Shown piece by piece: positions 42,681 through 52,831 of a stretch of DNA of 64,000 bases. Position 1 is the first letter of the stretch; each line of letters opens with the position of its first letter. The DNA comes from Nitrosopumilus sp. UBA526 (GTDB taxonomy: Archaea; Thermoproteota; Nitrososphaeria; Nitrososphaerales; Nitrosopumilaceae). Made by a program: the position numbers and the translations under genes. The stretch lies in assembly GCA_002506665.1 (NCBI GenBank), contig DAXZ01000053.1, positions 1 through 64,000 on the forward strand. Direction: 5' to 3'. The notes beneath the pieces were generated by a model. It searched no databases. It worked only from the letters and a program-made list of their open reading frames with translations, and had not been told where the DNA came from.

Positions 42681-44018
42681 GTGGATACATTTGGAAGCGC
42701 AAAAGTAGTACCTCTAGATTTATCTGAGAACCAATTTCAAATTTACAACAAGATCTCAAGAAATTATTCACACTCTTTTCTCTTTGAATCACTGACAGGC
42801 CCAGAGGTGTTATCTGAGACCTCTGTAATGGGCTTTGATCCAGGGACAATCTTTAGGGGCTATCTTGATAAAGTGGAGATAATTCAAGACGGCAAGACAA
42901 CAGTCAAAACTGCAGACCCGTTTGCAGAACTAAAAAAACTGCTGCCAAAATCCGACGATCAAAGCTATCGCTACCTTGGCGGTGCAGTAGGGGTAATCAA
43001 CTATGATGCAGTCAGACTAGTTGAAGACCTTGATGACTCTGATACGGCGCAGCCACTACTAGAGGTTGGCATATATGATGATGGAATACTATATGACAAG
43101 ATACGTGAAAAGCTGTTTTACTTTTATCATGATGAGAACAGATTTGATAGATTAAAGATGGATGACGGCGCATTTGGCAAATTTCATGCAAGTGATGCAA
43201 CCCCCAACATGGACGATTCAGAGTATACCAAACTAGTAGAAAAGGCAAAGAGATACATCTATGACGGGGATATCTTTCAGGTCGTACTGTCTAGAAAATT
43301 TACATTTGATACAAGCGGGGACAGTCTGGCACTATACAAGACACTGCGCGGACTAAATCCGTCACCGTACATGTATCATCTAAAACAAGATACAAAGACG
43401 ATAATTGGCGCATCCCCTGAGATGCTAGTGAGAATAACAGGTGATCGAGTGGAGACATTTCCCATTGCGGGAACAAGAAAAGTAACAGATGACAAAAAAC
43501 AAAATGCAATATTATCCCAAGAGCTAAGAAACAATGAAAAGGAGCTAGCAGAGCACACAATGCTTGTAGACTTGGGCAGAAACGACATTGGTAGAATTTG
43601 CAAGTATGGTACGGTTCACCCCGAATCCCTAATGGAGATAAAGCAGTTCAGTCACGTTCAACACATGGTCAGTCACATTGCAGGCGAGATGGCTCCAGAA
43701 AATGACATGTTTGATGCATTTCAGGCGGTATTTCCTGCAGGTACAGTCTCTGGGGCCCCAAAGGTTCGGGCCATGGAGATAATAGACGAGCTAGAGCCCG
43801 AGTCTAGGGGGCCATATGCCGGAGCTGTTGGGTATTTCTCATATAATGGATGCTGTGACTTTGCAATTGCAATTAGAAGTATCTTCATAAAAGACGGCAA
43901 GGGCTTTGTCCAATCAGGGGCAGGAATTGTATCAGACTCTGTTGCAAAGGCCGAGTTTAAGGAGACAGAGCACAAGGCAGGTGCAATGCTTCAGGCATTA
44001 AGGGAGGCAACGCAATGA
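42681..44018 (+). CDS. trpE: Anthranilate synthase component I
   Basis: Chorismate-using enzyme, 445 aa. The chorismate-binding core is complete: DIFQVVLSRKF, GASPEMLVRI, FPIAGTRKV, EHTMLVDLGRNDIGR, SHVQHMVSHIAGE, and AVFPAGTVSGAPKVRAMEII. The N-terminal part (LLFESLTG-like: FLFESLTGPE) is the region that carries the tryptophan feedback site in this family. The GTG start is chosen because box A lies about 30 bases upstream; the nearby ATG at 42676 is out of frame. It overlaps trpG by four bases. Confidence 0.95.
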   Translation: MDTFGSAKVVPLDLSENQFQIYNKISRNYSHSFLFESLTGPEVLSETSVMGFDPGTIFRGYLDKVEIIQDGKTTVKTADPFAELKKLLPKSDDQSYRYLGGAVGVINYDAVRLVEDLDDSDTAQPLLEVGIYDDGILYDKIREKLFYFYHDENRFDRLKMDDGAFGKFHASDATPNMDDSEYTKLVEKAKRYIYDGDIFQVVLSRKFTFDTSGDSLALYKTLRGLNPSPYMYHLKQDTKTIIGASPEMLVRITGDRVETFPIAGTRKVTDDKKQNAILSQELRNNEKELAEHTMLVDLGRNDIGRICKYGTVHPESLMEIKQFSHVQHMVSHIAGEMAPENDMFDAFQAVFPAGTVSGAPKVRAMEIIDELEPESRGPYAGAVGYFSYNGCCDFAIAIRSIFIKDGKGFVQSGAGIVSDSVAKAEFKETEHKAGAMLQALREATQ

Positions 44019-44611
44019 AGTTTCTGATAATTGATAATTACGATTCATTTGTGTACAATATCGCGCAATACCTCGGGGAGCTTGGTGTCAGATGTGATGT
44101 TGTAAGAAACGACAAGATAACCATACCACAGATAAGGGATGCACACTATGACGCACTAGTTATATCCCCAGGCCCCGGCACCCCTGAGGATACAAGATAC
44201 TTTGGCATCTGCTCTGATGTAATACGACATCTCGGAGAACACACTCCAATTTTAGGTGTATGTCTTGGACACCAGGGAATAATTGACGTGTTTGGAGGCA
44301 AGGTCACTAATGCAAGACGTGTAAGACATGGAAAGACAAGCCCGGTTGTTCATCAGGGCTCTGTACTATTTGAAGGAGTAGCGAATCCATTTATGGCAAC
44401 AAGGTATCACAGCTTGGTAGGTGAAAAGACAATGATTCCTGACGTACTCAAAGTAACTGCAACTGCCGCTGATGACGGCGAGGTGATGGCAGTACAACAC
44501 AAGCAATACCCCATTTATGGCGTACAGTTTCATCCAGAATCTATAATGACTCTGGACGGAAAAAAGATTCTGAGTAATTTCATCAATCATGTACGGGAGC
44601 AAAAGAGTTGA
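44015..44611 (+). CDS. trpG: Anthranilate synthase component II (glutamine amidotransferase)
   Basis: Class I amidotransferase, 198 aa, supplying ammonia to TrpE. Catalytic Cys83 is in GVCLGHQ, and His/Glu are in VQFHPESIM near residue 173. Oxyanion residues SPGPGTP at 51-57 are present. It overlaps both trpE and trpD by four bases (ATGA-type or equivalent), so all three are translationally coupled. Confidence 0.95.
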   Translation: MKFLIIDNYDSFVYNIAQYLGELGVRCDVVRNDKITIPQIRDAHYDALVISPGPGTPEDTRYFGICSDVIRHLGEHTPILGVCLGHQGIIDVFGGKVTNARRVRHGKTSPVVHQGSVLFEGVANPFMATRYHSLVGEKTMIPDVLKVTATAADDGEVMAVQHKQYPIYGVQFHPESIMTLDGKKILSNFINHVREQKS

Positions 44612-45651
44612 TCACAGAACTGGTCTCAAAACTGCAAAAAAAGACTGACCTAACATATCATGAGATGAGCCAGGGCATGGCAGAGATACTATCAGGCAGG
44701 ACGACAAATGATGAGAACCGGGACTTTTTATCACATCTTGCAGCAAAGGGGGAGACAGACGACGAACTGCTAGGCATGCTTGATGAGATGCAAAGACTCT
44801 CACTGCGTGTCAATACAGGAACAAAAGAGGGGGTAATTGATATGTGTGGTACGGGAGGCGACAGACTTGGCACCCTCAACATATCTACTGCCGCCTCGTT
44901 TGTAGTAGCGGCCGCTGGTGGCAGAGTGGCCAAGCATGGAAATCACTCAAGTTCCGGAATCTCTGGAAGCGCTGATATCTTTGAATATTTTGGATATGAC
45001 CTGAATGCAGACCCTACAAGTACTGCAACTATCTTGCAAAAATACAACATTTGCTTTATGTTTGCACAAAAATTTCATCCGGCAATGCGGCATGTATCCA
45101 AAGCTAGAATGCAGATAGGCAGCAGAACTGCATTTAATCTGCTCGGCCCGCTGTCTAATCCTGCAGGTGTGCATGACCAGCTAGTCGGGGTATCGTCTGT
45201 ACAATATCTAAACAGACTGCCTTTAATTCTCAAAAGACGCGGTGCTAGAACCGTCATGACTGTACACTCTGATGGAATGGACGAGTTTTCAACTTGTGCT
45301 GCTAATCATGTGTGTATGTTGCAAGACGGCAAGATAACTAGCCGTATAGTTGATTCTGAAAATCTAGGACTGCACAAGTCCAAACTGCAAGACCTCAAAG
45401 TCAAGACTCGGGAGGATGCAACAAGATCGTTTGTCCGTGTACTAGAGAACAAGGCAAACCAGGCAATGACTGAGACTGTGGTATTAAATGCGGCAGGCGG
45501 ACTGATTGTTGCAGGCATCTCATCGGACTTTGAGGATGCAGTGAGGCTGGCACAAGATACACTGGAAAGCAACAAGGCATTTTTGCTGTTAGCAAAGTTT
45601 GTAAGAGATACCGGGGATATTTCAAAACTAGAGGAGATGCGACATGGCTAG
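44608..45651 (+). CDS. trpD: Anthranilate phosphoribosyltransferase
   Basis: Second step of tryptophan synthesis, 347 aa, TTG start. Family features: MCGTGGDRLGTLNISTAAS (phosphoribosyl-pyrophosphate loop), KHGNHSSSGISGSAD and FNLLGPLSNPA. The length is typical. It overlaps trpC by eight bases. Confidence 0.95.
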   Translation: MITELVSKLQKKTDLTYHEMSQGMAEILSGRTTNDENRDFLSHLAAKGETDDELLGMLDEMQRLSLRVNTGTKEGVIDMCGTGGDRLGTLNISTAASFVVAAAGGRVAKHGNHSSSGISGSADIFEYFGYDLNADPTSTATILQKYNICFMFAQKFHPAMRHVSKARMQIGSRTAFNLLGPLSNPAGVHDQLVGVSSVQYLNRLPLILKRRGARTVMTVHSDGMDEFSTCAANHVCMLQDGKITSRIVDSENLGLHKSKLQDLKVKTREDATRSFVRVLENKANQAMTETVVLNAAGGLIVAGISSDFEDAVRLAQDTLESNKAFLLLAKFVRDTGDISKLEEMRHG

Positions 45652-46420
45652 AGATATTTTGCGAAAGCTGGTAAACAACTCTCAGATGGCAATTGATGAC
45701 GGCACATATGACATTGATGCAAGCTTGCCAAAATCAAGCAAAGACTTGGTCTCTTTGATAAAGACTGATTTACATGCACCACTGCTCACAGAGATAAAGT
45801 TCTCATCCCCGTCCCTAGGCAAGATAAGGACGCCCGGTGACCCTGTACGCATAGCACAACAGATGATTGCAGGAGGCTCAAAGGCATTGTCAGTCCTGAC
45901 CCAGCCACACCTGTTTTGCGGCTCTCCGGAATATTTCATGAAGGTAAGGCAGGCAGTAAATGTTCCCATGCTCATGAAAGATATCATAATTGACAAAGTT
46001 CAGATTGATACTGCAAAAAAGATTGGCGCAGACATGATACTGTTAATCGAGTCACTCTTTGATAAGAAATTTCTCTCAAATGTTGATGAATTTATTCAGT
46101 ATGGCCACAGCCAGGGACTGCAGATATTACTAGAGGCACACACAAGTAAAGAACTCCAAAACGCAATCAACACCAAAGCCGACATCATTGGAATCAACAA
46201 CAGGAATCTTGATACACTGGAGATTAATTTGCAGACAACACAAGACGTGCTTGCCGGAGTCAAAGAACCAAGACCCATCATCACTGAGAGCGGGATAAAT
46301 TCACCTGATGATATTATATATCTAAAAAAGTGCGGTGCAGACGCGTTTCTGATTGGCTCAAATATAATGCAAAGTGACAACATTGAAGAACAGGTAAGAA
46401 CTCTGGTGAATGCATATTGA
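45644..46420 (+). CDS. trpC: Indole-3-glycerol phosphate synthase
   Basis: TIM-barrel enzyme of 258 aa. Catalytic residues are in [20 protein letters not shown] (Lys), LLIESLFD (Glu), LEAHT (Glu) and GINNRNLDT. No trpF domain is fused at the C-terminus. The stop overlaps trpB by four bases. Confidence 0.95.
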   Translation: MARDILRKLVNNSQMAIDDGTYDIDASLPKSSKDLVSLIKTDLHAPLLTEIKFSSPSLGKIRTPGDPVRIAQQMIAGGSKALSVLTQPHLFCGSPEYFMKVRQAVNVPMLMKDIIIDKVQIDTAKKIGADMILLIESLFDKKFLSNVDEFIQYGHSQGLQILLEAHTSKELQNAINTKADIIGINNRNLDTLEINLQTTQDVLAGVKEPRPIITESGINSPDDIIYLKKCGADAFLIGSNIMQSDNIEEQVRTLVNAY

Positions 46421-47604
46421 AGTATCCCAAAGACGGCAGGTTCGGAGAGTTTGGCGGACGATACATTCCAGAGACACTAGTACCTGCAATTGAGGAACTA
46501 GAGGAGAACTATCTAAAGTTCAAAGACGACCAAAGATTCAAAAAAGAACTAGACTATTATCTCAAAGTCTATGCCGGAAGGCCGACACCACTATACTATG
46601 CAAAGAATCTCTCAGAGAAGCTTGGCGGTGCTAGAATCTATCTAAAGCGAGAAGACCTGCTTCATGGCGGGGCACACAAGATAAACAACACTTTGGGCCA
46701 GACACTGCTTGCAAAAAAGATGCACAAAAAGAGAATAATTGCCGAGACCGGTGCAGGTCAACACGGGGTTGCAACTGCAATGGCGTGTGCGGCGCTTGGG
46801 ACAAAAGCCGAGGTATACATGGGTCATAAAGACATGACAAGGCAAGAACTAAACGTATTTCGGATGAATATGCTTGGATGCAAGGTACATCCGGTAAAAT
46901 CAGGCTCTAAAACCCTAAAGGACGCAATCAACGAGGCAATCCGTGACTGGATTACAAATGTCAAAAATACATACTATCTGTTAGGTTCTGCAGTAGGTCC
47001 GCATCCGTACCCTGTAATGGTTCGAGACTTTCAGAGCGTGATTGGATATGAGATTAAATCACAGATGAAAAAAATAAACAAGACACCTGATGTGGTAATT
47101 GCGTGTGTTGGTGGCGGCTCAAATGCGATAGGAACATTTTATCCATTGATGGACCAAAACTCTGAGATGATCGGCGTCGAAGCTGCAGGCAAAGGACTGA
47201 GATCAAAGATGCATTCAGCTACCCTGTCTTCAGGAAGTCCGGGGGTGTTGCACGGCATGATGACTTATCTGCTGCAAGATGATGAGGGTCAGATTACCAA
47301 AACTCATAGTATCTCTGCAGGTCTAGATTATCCCGGGGTAGGCCCTGAGCACTCGTATTACAAGGATACGCAACAGGTAAAGTATCACTCTGCAACAGAT
47401 GCTGATGTCATTGATGCATTTTTAATGCTGACTAGAACAGAGGGAATAATTCCTGCATTAGAGTCGTCACATGCGATAGCTGAGGCCATCAAAGTTGCAA
47501 GAAAAACAAAGAGATCAGAATCAATAGTAGTTACACTATCTGGGAGAGGAGACAAGGACGTCCAAGAGGTACAAAAATATTTGAATAGACATGAACAGAA
47601 TTAA
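46417..47604 (+). CDS. trpB: Tryptophan synthase beta subunit
   Basis: PLP enzyme, 395 aa, converting indole plus serine to tryptophan. PLP lysine is in [12 protein letters not shown] (near residue 87). The phosphate loop [10 protein letters not shown] and the [12 protein letters not shown] segment with the catalytic Glu are intact. The sequence pattern ([13 protein letters not shown]) is of the TrpB1 type that pairs with TrpA. TTG start; overlaps trpA by 14 bases. Confidence 0.95.
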   Translation: MKYPKDGRFGEFGGRYIPETLVPAIEELEENYLKFKDDQRFKKELDYYLKVYAGRPTPLYYAKNLSEKLGGARIYLKREDLLHGGAHKINNTLGQTLLAKKMHKKRIIAETGAGQHGVATAMACAALGTKAEVYMGHKDMTRQELNVFRMNMLGCKVHPVKSGSKTLKDAINEAIRDWITNVKNTYYLLGSAVGPHPYPVMVRDFQSVIGYEIKSQMKKINKTPDVVIACVGGGSNAIGTFYPLMDQNSEMIGVEAAGKGLRSKMHSATLSSGSPGVLHGMMTYLLQDDEGQITKTHSISAGLDYPGVGPEHSYYKDTQQVKYHSATDADVIDAFLMLTRTEGIIPALESSHAIAEAIKVARKTKRSESIVVTLSGRGDKDVQEVQKYLNRHEQN

Positions 47605-48388
47605 AGAAAAATTTGCAGAACTGGAATCAAAAAACCAAAAGGCCTTGATATCATATATCATGGCAGGATTTCCAAACCAAAAGGCAACCATGTCTGCTGT
47701 ACGCGGGCTAGTAAGTGGCGGCGCGGATATAATCGAGCTGGGATTTCCATTTTCAGACCCACTAGCTGACGGCCACGTAATTCAGAATGCAAGTACGGCA
47801 TCACTTCAACATGGAACCAAGATTGCAGGGTTTTTTGACATGGTAAAAAAGATCAGGGCAGAGACTGACATCCCGCTTGTGCTAATGACTTATACCAATA
47901 TCCTATACCACTATGGCTATGCAAAATTTATTGCAAAGGCAAGGCACGCAGGAATTGACGGGTTTATCCTGCCAGACATGTCCATTGAAGAGTCAAAAGA
48001 ATATCTAAAGGCGGCAAATGATGTAGATACGATATTTCTAATCTCACCTAATACCAGCAAATCCCGAGTTCAAAAGATAGCTCGGGTGTCCTCTGGATTT
48101 TTGTATCTTGTTGCAGTGTTTGGAACAACTGGTGCAAGAACCGGGATTAAGAGATACACGCTAGATGCAATAAAGCAGGTCAAGGGACAAACTAGGGGTA
48201 TGATTCCTGTAGGGGTGGGGTTTGGAGTCTCAACTCCTGAGGATGTAAAAAGATACGTAAGGGCGGGCGCCGATGCTGTGATCGTTGGAAGCGCATATCT
48301 GCGGCTGATCAAAGATACTCGACAAGACAAATTACAGTCCAAGATAGCATCATACACACATAGTCTAAAAAAACAGACGATTCTATAA
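47591..48388 (+). CDS. trpA: Tryptophan synthase alpha subunit
   Basis: TIM barrel of 265 aa that releases indole for TrpB. Catalytic Glu is in [15 protein letters not shown] together with the downstream Asp, and [18 protein letters not shown] and VGVGFGVST are typical. It ends the operon. After the stop are 827 bases with no confident gene. Confidence 0.95.
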   Translation: MNRIKEKFAELESKNQKALISYIMAGFPNQKATMSAVRGLVSGGADIIELGFPFSDPLADGHVIQNASTASLQHGTKIAGFFDMVKKIRAETDIPLVLMTYTNILYHYGYAKFIAKARHAGIDGFILPDMSIEESKEYLKAANDVDTIFLISPNTSKSRVQKIARVSSGFLYLVAVFGTTGARTGIKRYTLDAIKQVKGQTRGMIPVGVGFGVSTPEDVKRYVRAGADAVIVGSAYLRLIKDTRQDKLQSKIASYTHSLKKQTIL

Positions 48389-48697
48389 TAATGCCGTCTG
48401 AGTTGGCGGTCAGATGTTTTATTCGTTATGGAAGGGGAACTGTATTTTTTCAGCTAGTGGCCGCCAAACTAGATGTTCTCATTAATGATATGTGTTTCTA
48501 GGATAAAAAAGCACCGCTACTTGGGCCTAAAATTCATTTGAAAATAGTAAAAATATTGTACAACTGTAAAGACAGATCCCAAGCTTGATGCAAGACATGA
48601 AAACAACACCACAACACTTGATTCCATTACAAAGTACTCAGAATCAACTAGTCCCAAAAACAAGATTGTATTCTAGTGAAACACCCAGATATTTTGC

Positions 48698-48949
48698 ATG
48701 TACAAAAAGGACGTTCCAAACACATTTGACCCAATGCAGTAAATGAGTGGTTTAGTGTCAATGAGGTTTTGTTTGAATGTGAGCCAAGAATTATTCACAT
48801 TTGAAGATGTGCCAAAGGACGTACAATACCAGGTAGCCTTATACAAAACAAAAGCGGTGAATTCTATTTGCAAAGTAAAACCAGTTGAGGGTATTGCCAC
48901 AGACGATAAAGGCACCATAGTAAATGAATGCTTTTTGGGACAAATATGA
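48698..48949 (+). pseudogene. Decayed member of the DIPNTF/LPDEVRERV small-protein family
   Basis: Reading from ATG at 48698, MYKKDVPNTFDPMQ is followed by an in-frame TAA. The same frame then continues through FTFEDVPKDVQYQVALYKTK to a stop at 48949. This parallels the two minus-strand proteins at 59169 and 60233, which read DIPNTFAPPN and MEDLPDEVRERVIAYKKK. The in-frame stop suggests a pseudogene, unless translation starts at the ATG after it (48743). Confidence 0.55.
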
Positions 48950-49003
48950 CAAAGTAAAAGAAAAACACGGCGCACCTGTTCTCAACATCAAGAAAGAGGC
49001 ACC

Positions 49004-49132
49004 ATGTCAATATATCACATCCTAGTCCGGGGGGAAACTGACGAAATATTAAGGCAGGCAAGGCAACTCGGGCAAGAAGCGATATTTAGCTTGCATCCTG
49101 ACTGCAAGCATGAAATTATAGGCACAAAATAA
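49004..49132 (+). CDS. Possible small protein, 42 aa
   Basis: ATG-to-TAA frame encoding MSIYHILVRGETDEILRQAR and then a tail with one Cys and two His residues. Alternating hydrophobic and charged residues look protein-like. No family is recognised. Confidence 0.3.
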   Translation: MSIYHILVRGETDEILRQARQLGQEAIFSLHPDCKHEIIGTK

Positions 49133-49215
49133 TCCGGCCAACTCTGCACTCAAATGCATTGCACGCCATAACTAACTAGCAAAACATACAAAAACTAGAC
49201 CCTTATTTTATTAAT

Positions 49216-50817
49216 GTGCATACAAAGTTTATTTTTGTCACAGGCGGGGTAATGTCCGGCCTTGGAAAGGGCGTAACTACCTCCTCGATTGCAAAATTGT
49301 TACAACTAGCAGACCAAAAGGTCTCATGCATCAAGATAGACCCGTACCTCAACTATGATGCAGGAACAATGAATCCTATAGCTCACGGAGAGGTCTTTGT
49401 TACTGATGATGGCGGCGAGTGTGATATGGATATTGGAAACTATGAGCGGTTTCTCAACCAAAGCATTCCAAAAAGCCACAACATTACAACAGCCCAAGTT
49501 TATTCTGCAGTAACAGATGCCGAAAGGCGAGGCGAATATCTAGGGGCATGTGTACAGATAATTCCACACATTACTGATGAGATAAAGAATCGGGTTACAA
49601 AGATTGCAGATGATGAGAAACTAGACTTTTTGATCATAGAGTGCGGGGGGACGGTAGGTGACATTGAGTCACTGCCATTTTTAGAAGCTCTAAGACAGCT
49701 TCGAGTTGAGCAAGGGCCTCAGAACGTAATCTTTGTGCATGTTACACTAGCACCATCTCTTGATGTTGTAGGTGAGCAAAAGACAAAGCCTACGCAGCAC
49801 AGTGTTCAGGAGCTGCGAAGGATAGGAATTCAACCTGACTTTTTAGCAGTAAGATGCACCCTGCCATTGGAAGAGAAGACAAAGACAAAGATTGCAATGT
49901 TTACCAATGTCATGCCAAAGGATGTCTTGTCATGCCATGATGCTAAATCCATCTTTGAGGTGCCGCAGATTCTCTATGACCAGGGTATAATGGACTCAAT
50001 ATTTACAAAGTTTGGCATTGTAGGAATGCTAAATACATCATCAAACTGGGATAAATGGAACAAGATAACTGCTGACATGCTCAATCATGAGAATAATAAG
50101 ATCAAGATTGCAATGGTTGGAAAATACGTCACACTATCTGACAGCTATGTGAGTGTAAATCATGCATTAAGACATTCAAGCGCAAGTCTTGGCAGATCAG
50201 TTGAGATTGACTGGATTGATTCTGAATCAATCACAGACTATGGCATTCTCTCAAAGTATGGCGGAATCTTGGTACCCGGAGGCTTTGGAACTAGGGGTTC
50301 TGAAGGAATAATTCAGACTGCAAACTTTGCAAGAGAGAAAAACATTCCATACCTTGGAATATGTTTTGGTTTTCAATTGGCGGCAATATCGTTTGGACGA
50401 AACGTCTTGAATCTACAAGACGCAAACTCGACGGAGATAAAAAAAGATCTCAAATATCCACTAGTTGACCTGCTTCCAGAACAAAAAGACATCTCAGATA
50501 TGGGCGGCTCACTACGTCTAGGCGCAAATGATATAATCATAAAGGACAGTACCCGTGCATATGATATTTACCATACCTCTAGAATCAACAAGCGCCACAG
50601 GCACAGATATGAGATCAACAGCAAATACATTCCAGAATTTGAGAAAAATGGACTCGTCTTCTCAGCATACAGTGATGGGGGCAAGAGAATGGAGATACTA
50701 GAGATCCCCTCTCACAGATTCTATCTCGGAGTCCAGTTCCACCCGGAATTTAACAGCAGGCCTGGTTTTCCTGAAAAAGCATTTACGGCATTTGTAAAGG
50801 CATCATCTGAGACCTAA
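49216..50817 (+). CDS. pyrG: CTP synthase
   Basis: Converts UTP to CTP with glutamine. 533 aa, GTG start. The N-terminal synthase domain begins KFIFVTGGVMSGLGKGVTTSS with the P-loop, then IDPYLNYDAGTMNPIAHGEV. The C-terminal glutaminase domain has the nucleophile in YLGICFGFQ (usually GICLGMQ) and His/Glu in VQFHPEFNSRP. It is complete and of normal length. The next gene, a methyltransferase, follows after one base. Confidence 0.95.
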   Translation: MHTKFIFVTGGVMSGLGKGVTTSSIAKLLQLADQKVSCIKIDPYLNYDAGTMNPIAHGEVFVTDDGGECDMDIGNYERFLNQSIPKSHNITTAQVYSAVTDAERRGEYLGACVQIIPHITDEIKNRVTKIADDEKLDFLIIECGGTVGDIESLPFLEALRQLRVEQGPQNVIFVHVTLAPSLDVVGEQKTKPTQHSVQELRRIGIQPDFLAVRCTLPLEEKTKTKIAMFTNVMPKDVLSCHDAKSIFEVPQILYDQGIMDSIFTKFGIVGMLNTSSNWDKWNKITADMLNHENNKIKIAMVGKYVTLSDSYVSVNHALRHSSASLGRSVEIDWIDSESITDYGILSKYGGILVPGGFGTRGSEGIIQTANFAREKNIPYLGICFGFQLAAISFGRNVLNLQDANSTEIKKDLKYPLVDLLPEQKDISDMGGSLRLGANDIIIKDSTRAYDIYHTSRINKRHRHRYEINSKYIPEFEKNGLVFSAYSDGGKRMEILEIPSHRFYLGVQFHPEFNSRPGFPEKAFTAFVKASSET

Positions 50818-50818
50818 A

Positions 50819-51667
50819 ATGCCAGCACAAAATATGAGACACACCATGCGGCAGTTTGTAGTGCATAATCACGCAAAGTCATTAAAGCTTGTTCCTTATG
50901 TGGGCTGCAAGTCTGGCTTTGCACACATCTTTGACTCGTTGATTCCAAAAGACTATGGCAGAAAAATATACGATGTGTTTGGCGGTGGAGGCGGATTTAC
51001 TTTTTATGCCTGCAATAGATTCGGGTCTGAAAATATAATTTATAATGATCACAATCCTGTAATTACAAACCTCTTAGAGTCACTTCAAAAACATCCGGGT
51101 TTATTGTATGACGAGTATCAAAAGCACCATGTACGGTCTAGTCCTGATTACTATCTTGATGTACGAAAGATGGATTTAGATGACGGGGTCAGGGGTGCAG
51201 GCAGGTTCTTTTATCTTGCAAAGAATGCATTTTCTGGCAAGATACGGTTTAACTCAAAAAACCAGTTTAACTGTCCTATGCGAAAAAATGCAAAATGCCC
51301 TCAAATTAGCCGTGAATCATTATCATCGCTGAGTAACACGATACGTCATCTTGTAATAACAAACAAAGACTATGGGCATTATGAGGATGTGAAAGACGGG
51401 TTTGTCTATCTTGACCCTCCATACATGAATAATACCAACGGACATTACAATGCAACTGTGCCACTAGCTGATTTTGTCAGATTTGTAAGCACGGTTCAAA
51501 AATTAAACAAGGTGATGATCTCTGAGCAAAATGACCCTGACAGTCTTTTGCTGTCTTCTGATTATACGGTATTTACAGTGACCCTTCACCGCTCACTGCA
51601 ATATGTAACACAGAACCAGAGCCAAGAGATAGTTGCAGTAAACTATGCTGTATCTGAACAGACATGA
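50819..51667 (+). CDS. D12-class (Dam-like) adenine-N6 DNA methyltransferase
   Basis: Alpha-class N6-adenine methyltransferase, 282 aa. Motif I for S-adenosylmethionine is YDVFGGGGGFTFYA (near residue 50, with the KLVPYVGCKSG motif X before it), and motif IV is the catalytic DPPY in VYLDPPYMNN (near residue 201). The target domain between them contains CPMRKNAKCP, a possible metal site. No restriction enzyme is adjacent. It begins one base after pyrG, which suggests co-transcription with a housekeeping gene rather than a mobile unit. Confidence 0.88.
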   Translation: MPAQNMRHTMRQFVVHNHAKSLKLVPYVGCKSGFAHIFDSLIPKDYGRKIYDVFGGGGGFTFYACNRFGSENIIYNDHNPVITNLLESLQKHPGLLYDEYQKHHVRSSPDYYLDVRKMDLDDGVRGAGRFFYLAKNAFSGKIRFNSKNQFNCPMRKNAKCPQISRESLSSLSNTIRHLVITNKDYGHYEDVKDGFVYLDPPYMNNTNGHYNATVPLADFVRFVSTVQKLNKVMISEQNDPDSLLLSSDYTVFTVTLHRSLQYVTQNQSQEIVAVNYAVSEQT

Positions 51668-51891
51668 ATTTTTCAGATTATGAAATGACTGGGAATTCTT
51701 GGCCTATGTCTTTAACATGGCCTGAGAATCAATACTGTGTAATTTTTAATCATTAGACTGCCGTATACCTGATATAAAAAACCATGATCAGATGATGTGT
51801 GATTTTGCACTGGCCATATCACAAAATCAGTCATTTGATTAAAATAGTTACGAATGGTTAATTAGGGCAATTTTTAGAGTGAAATCAACTC

Positions 51892-52491
51892 ATGGGCCGA
51901 AAAGAGAGACGAGAGCGGGAGGCAAAACGTGAAAACTATGCCACCAAACACTCTGCTGCAAAAAGAAAACAGACCTTGATTGCAATCGGGGTGCTTGGAG
52001 TAATTGCAGTAATTGTAGGATATGCGGCATACCTGTTTCTGAACATGACTGAGACTGCTCCCGGTGGCCCTGAAAACGCCGGAGCACTAGGCAGTGAACA
52101 CGCACATGCGGCAATCTTGGTAAGTATCTTTGGAGATATGTTTGACTTTACTAGTACAGCATTTCAAATTAAATCAAGCTGGATTCACTTTGAGGGCAGG
52201 GACGGCACTACAATACACAAGCATGCAACAGGTGTAGACCTAGGATACCTGTTTGAGACGCTATCAATTGATCTTGATGACCAGTGTTACGTATTTCCTG
52301 AAAAGGACAGGACCTTTTGTACAACTGATAAATTTGCACTAAAGTTCTTTATCAACGGAGACCAGGTAGATGATATCCGAGATTATGAGATAATGGAGGG
52401 TGACAGAGTCTTGATCTTGTACGGAGCAGAGACAGAAGAAGAAATTGAGCAATACATAGTACAGCTAGATGACCAAGTAATAGTCAAATAA
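51892..52491 (+). CDS. Membrane-anchored extracellular protein with His-rich domain, 199 aa
   Basis: A very basic cytoplasmic N-terminus (MGRKERREREAKRENYATKH) is followed by one membrane helix at about 27-52 (TLIAIGVLGVIAVIVGYAAYL). The outer domain contains SEHAHAAILVSIFGDMF, IHFEGRDGTTIHKHATG and two cysteines (CYVFPEKDRTFC). The repeated His residues suggest metal binding outside the cell. I do not recognise a named family. ATG at 51892. Confidence 0.7.
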   Translation: MGRKERREREAKRENYATKHSAAKRKQTLIAIGVLGVIAVIVGYAAYLFLNMTETAPGGPENAGALGSEHAHAAILVSIFGDMFDFTSTAFQIKSSWIHFEGRDGTTIHKHATGVDLGYLFETLSIDLDDQCYVFPEKDRTFCTTDKFALKFFINGDQVDDIRDYEIMEGDRVLILYGAETEEEIEQYIVQLDDQVIVK

Positions 52492-52807
52492 AATCTCTCT
52501 TGGCTTGTATAGTAAATGATGGGGCGTATTTTTTGCAAACATCATGTAATATCCAAATACCTAAACACATCTTGGGACTGTAGTTTTGTTGCAAGAAACT
52601 CTCTCCTTGTTCTCAACGCGCCCACCACCAATCTTTGCATTCTCCCCTGCAATCTCTGCTTTGTTGCTTCCCCCGTTGAATCAAAAATACCTGTAAATTT
52701 AAACCCGATGATATATCTAGGGTATGTGCAGATACCTACAAATCATTGAAAATCATGGTTCCAAAGTATGTGTTGATGGCAGCTAGGAATAATGATAACA
52801 ACATTGA
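52492..52807. other. 316-base gap, no confident gene
   Basis: No gene can be supported. A minus-strand frame without a good start (reading IGFKFTGIFDSTGEATKQRL and on to a stop near 52540) looks somewhat protein-like and may be a remnant. Confidence 0.4.
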
Positions 52808-52831
52808 TTGAATCAAACAGAGATATATTCA

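Larger units (their letters stand above)
48389..49215. other. 827-base gap with a decayed gene and small frames
   Basis: No intact long gene. It holds a decayed member of the DIPNTF family (48698-48949) and two short open frames on the plus strand: 48924-49025 (33 aa, starts MNAFWDKYDKVKEKHG) and 49004-49132 (42 aa, MSIYHILVRGETDEILRQAR). The latter overlaps the former and might be real. The rest is unannotated A/T-rich sequence. Confidence 0.5.

Noticed and set aside
52540..52749. Gene in the gap before the beta-class methyltransferase
   Set aside because: The minus-strand frame lacks a plausible start, and the plus-strand frame has unnatural composition; neither can be supported.
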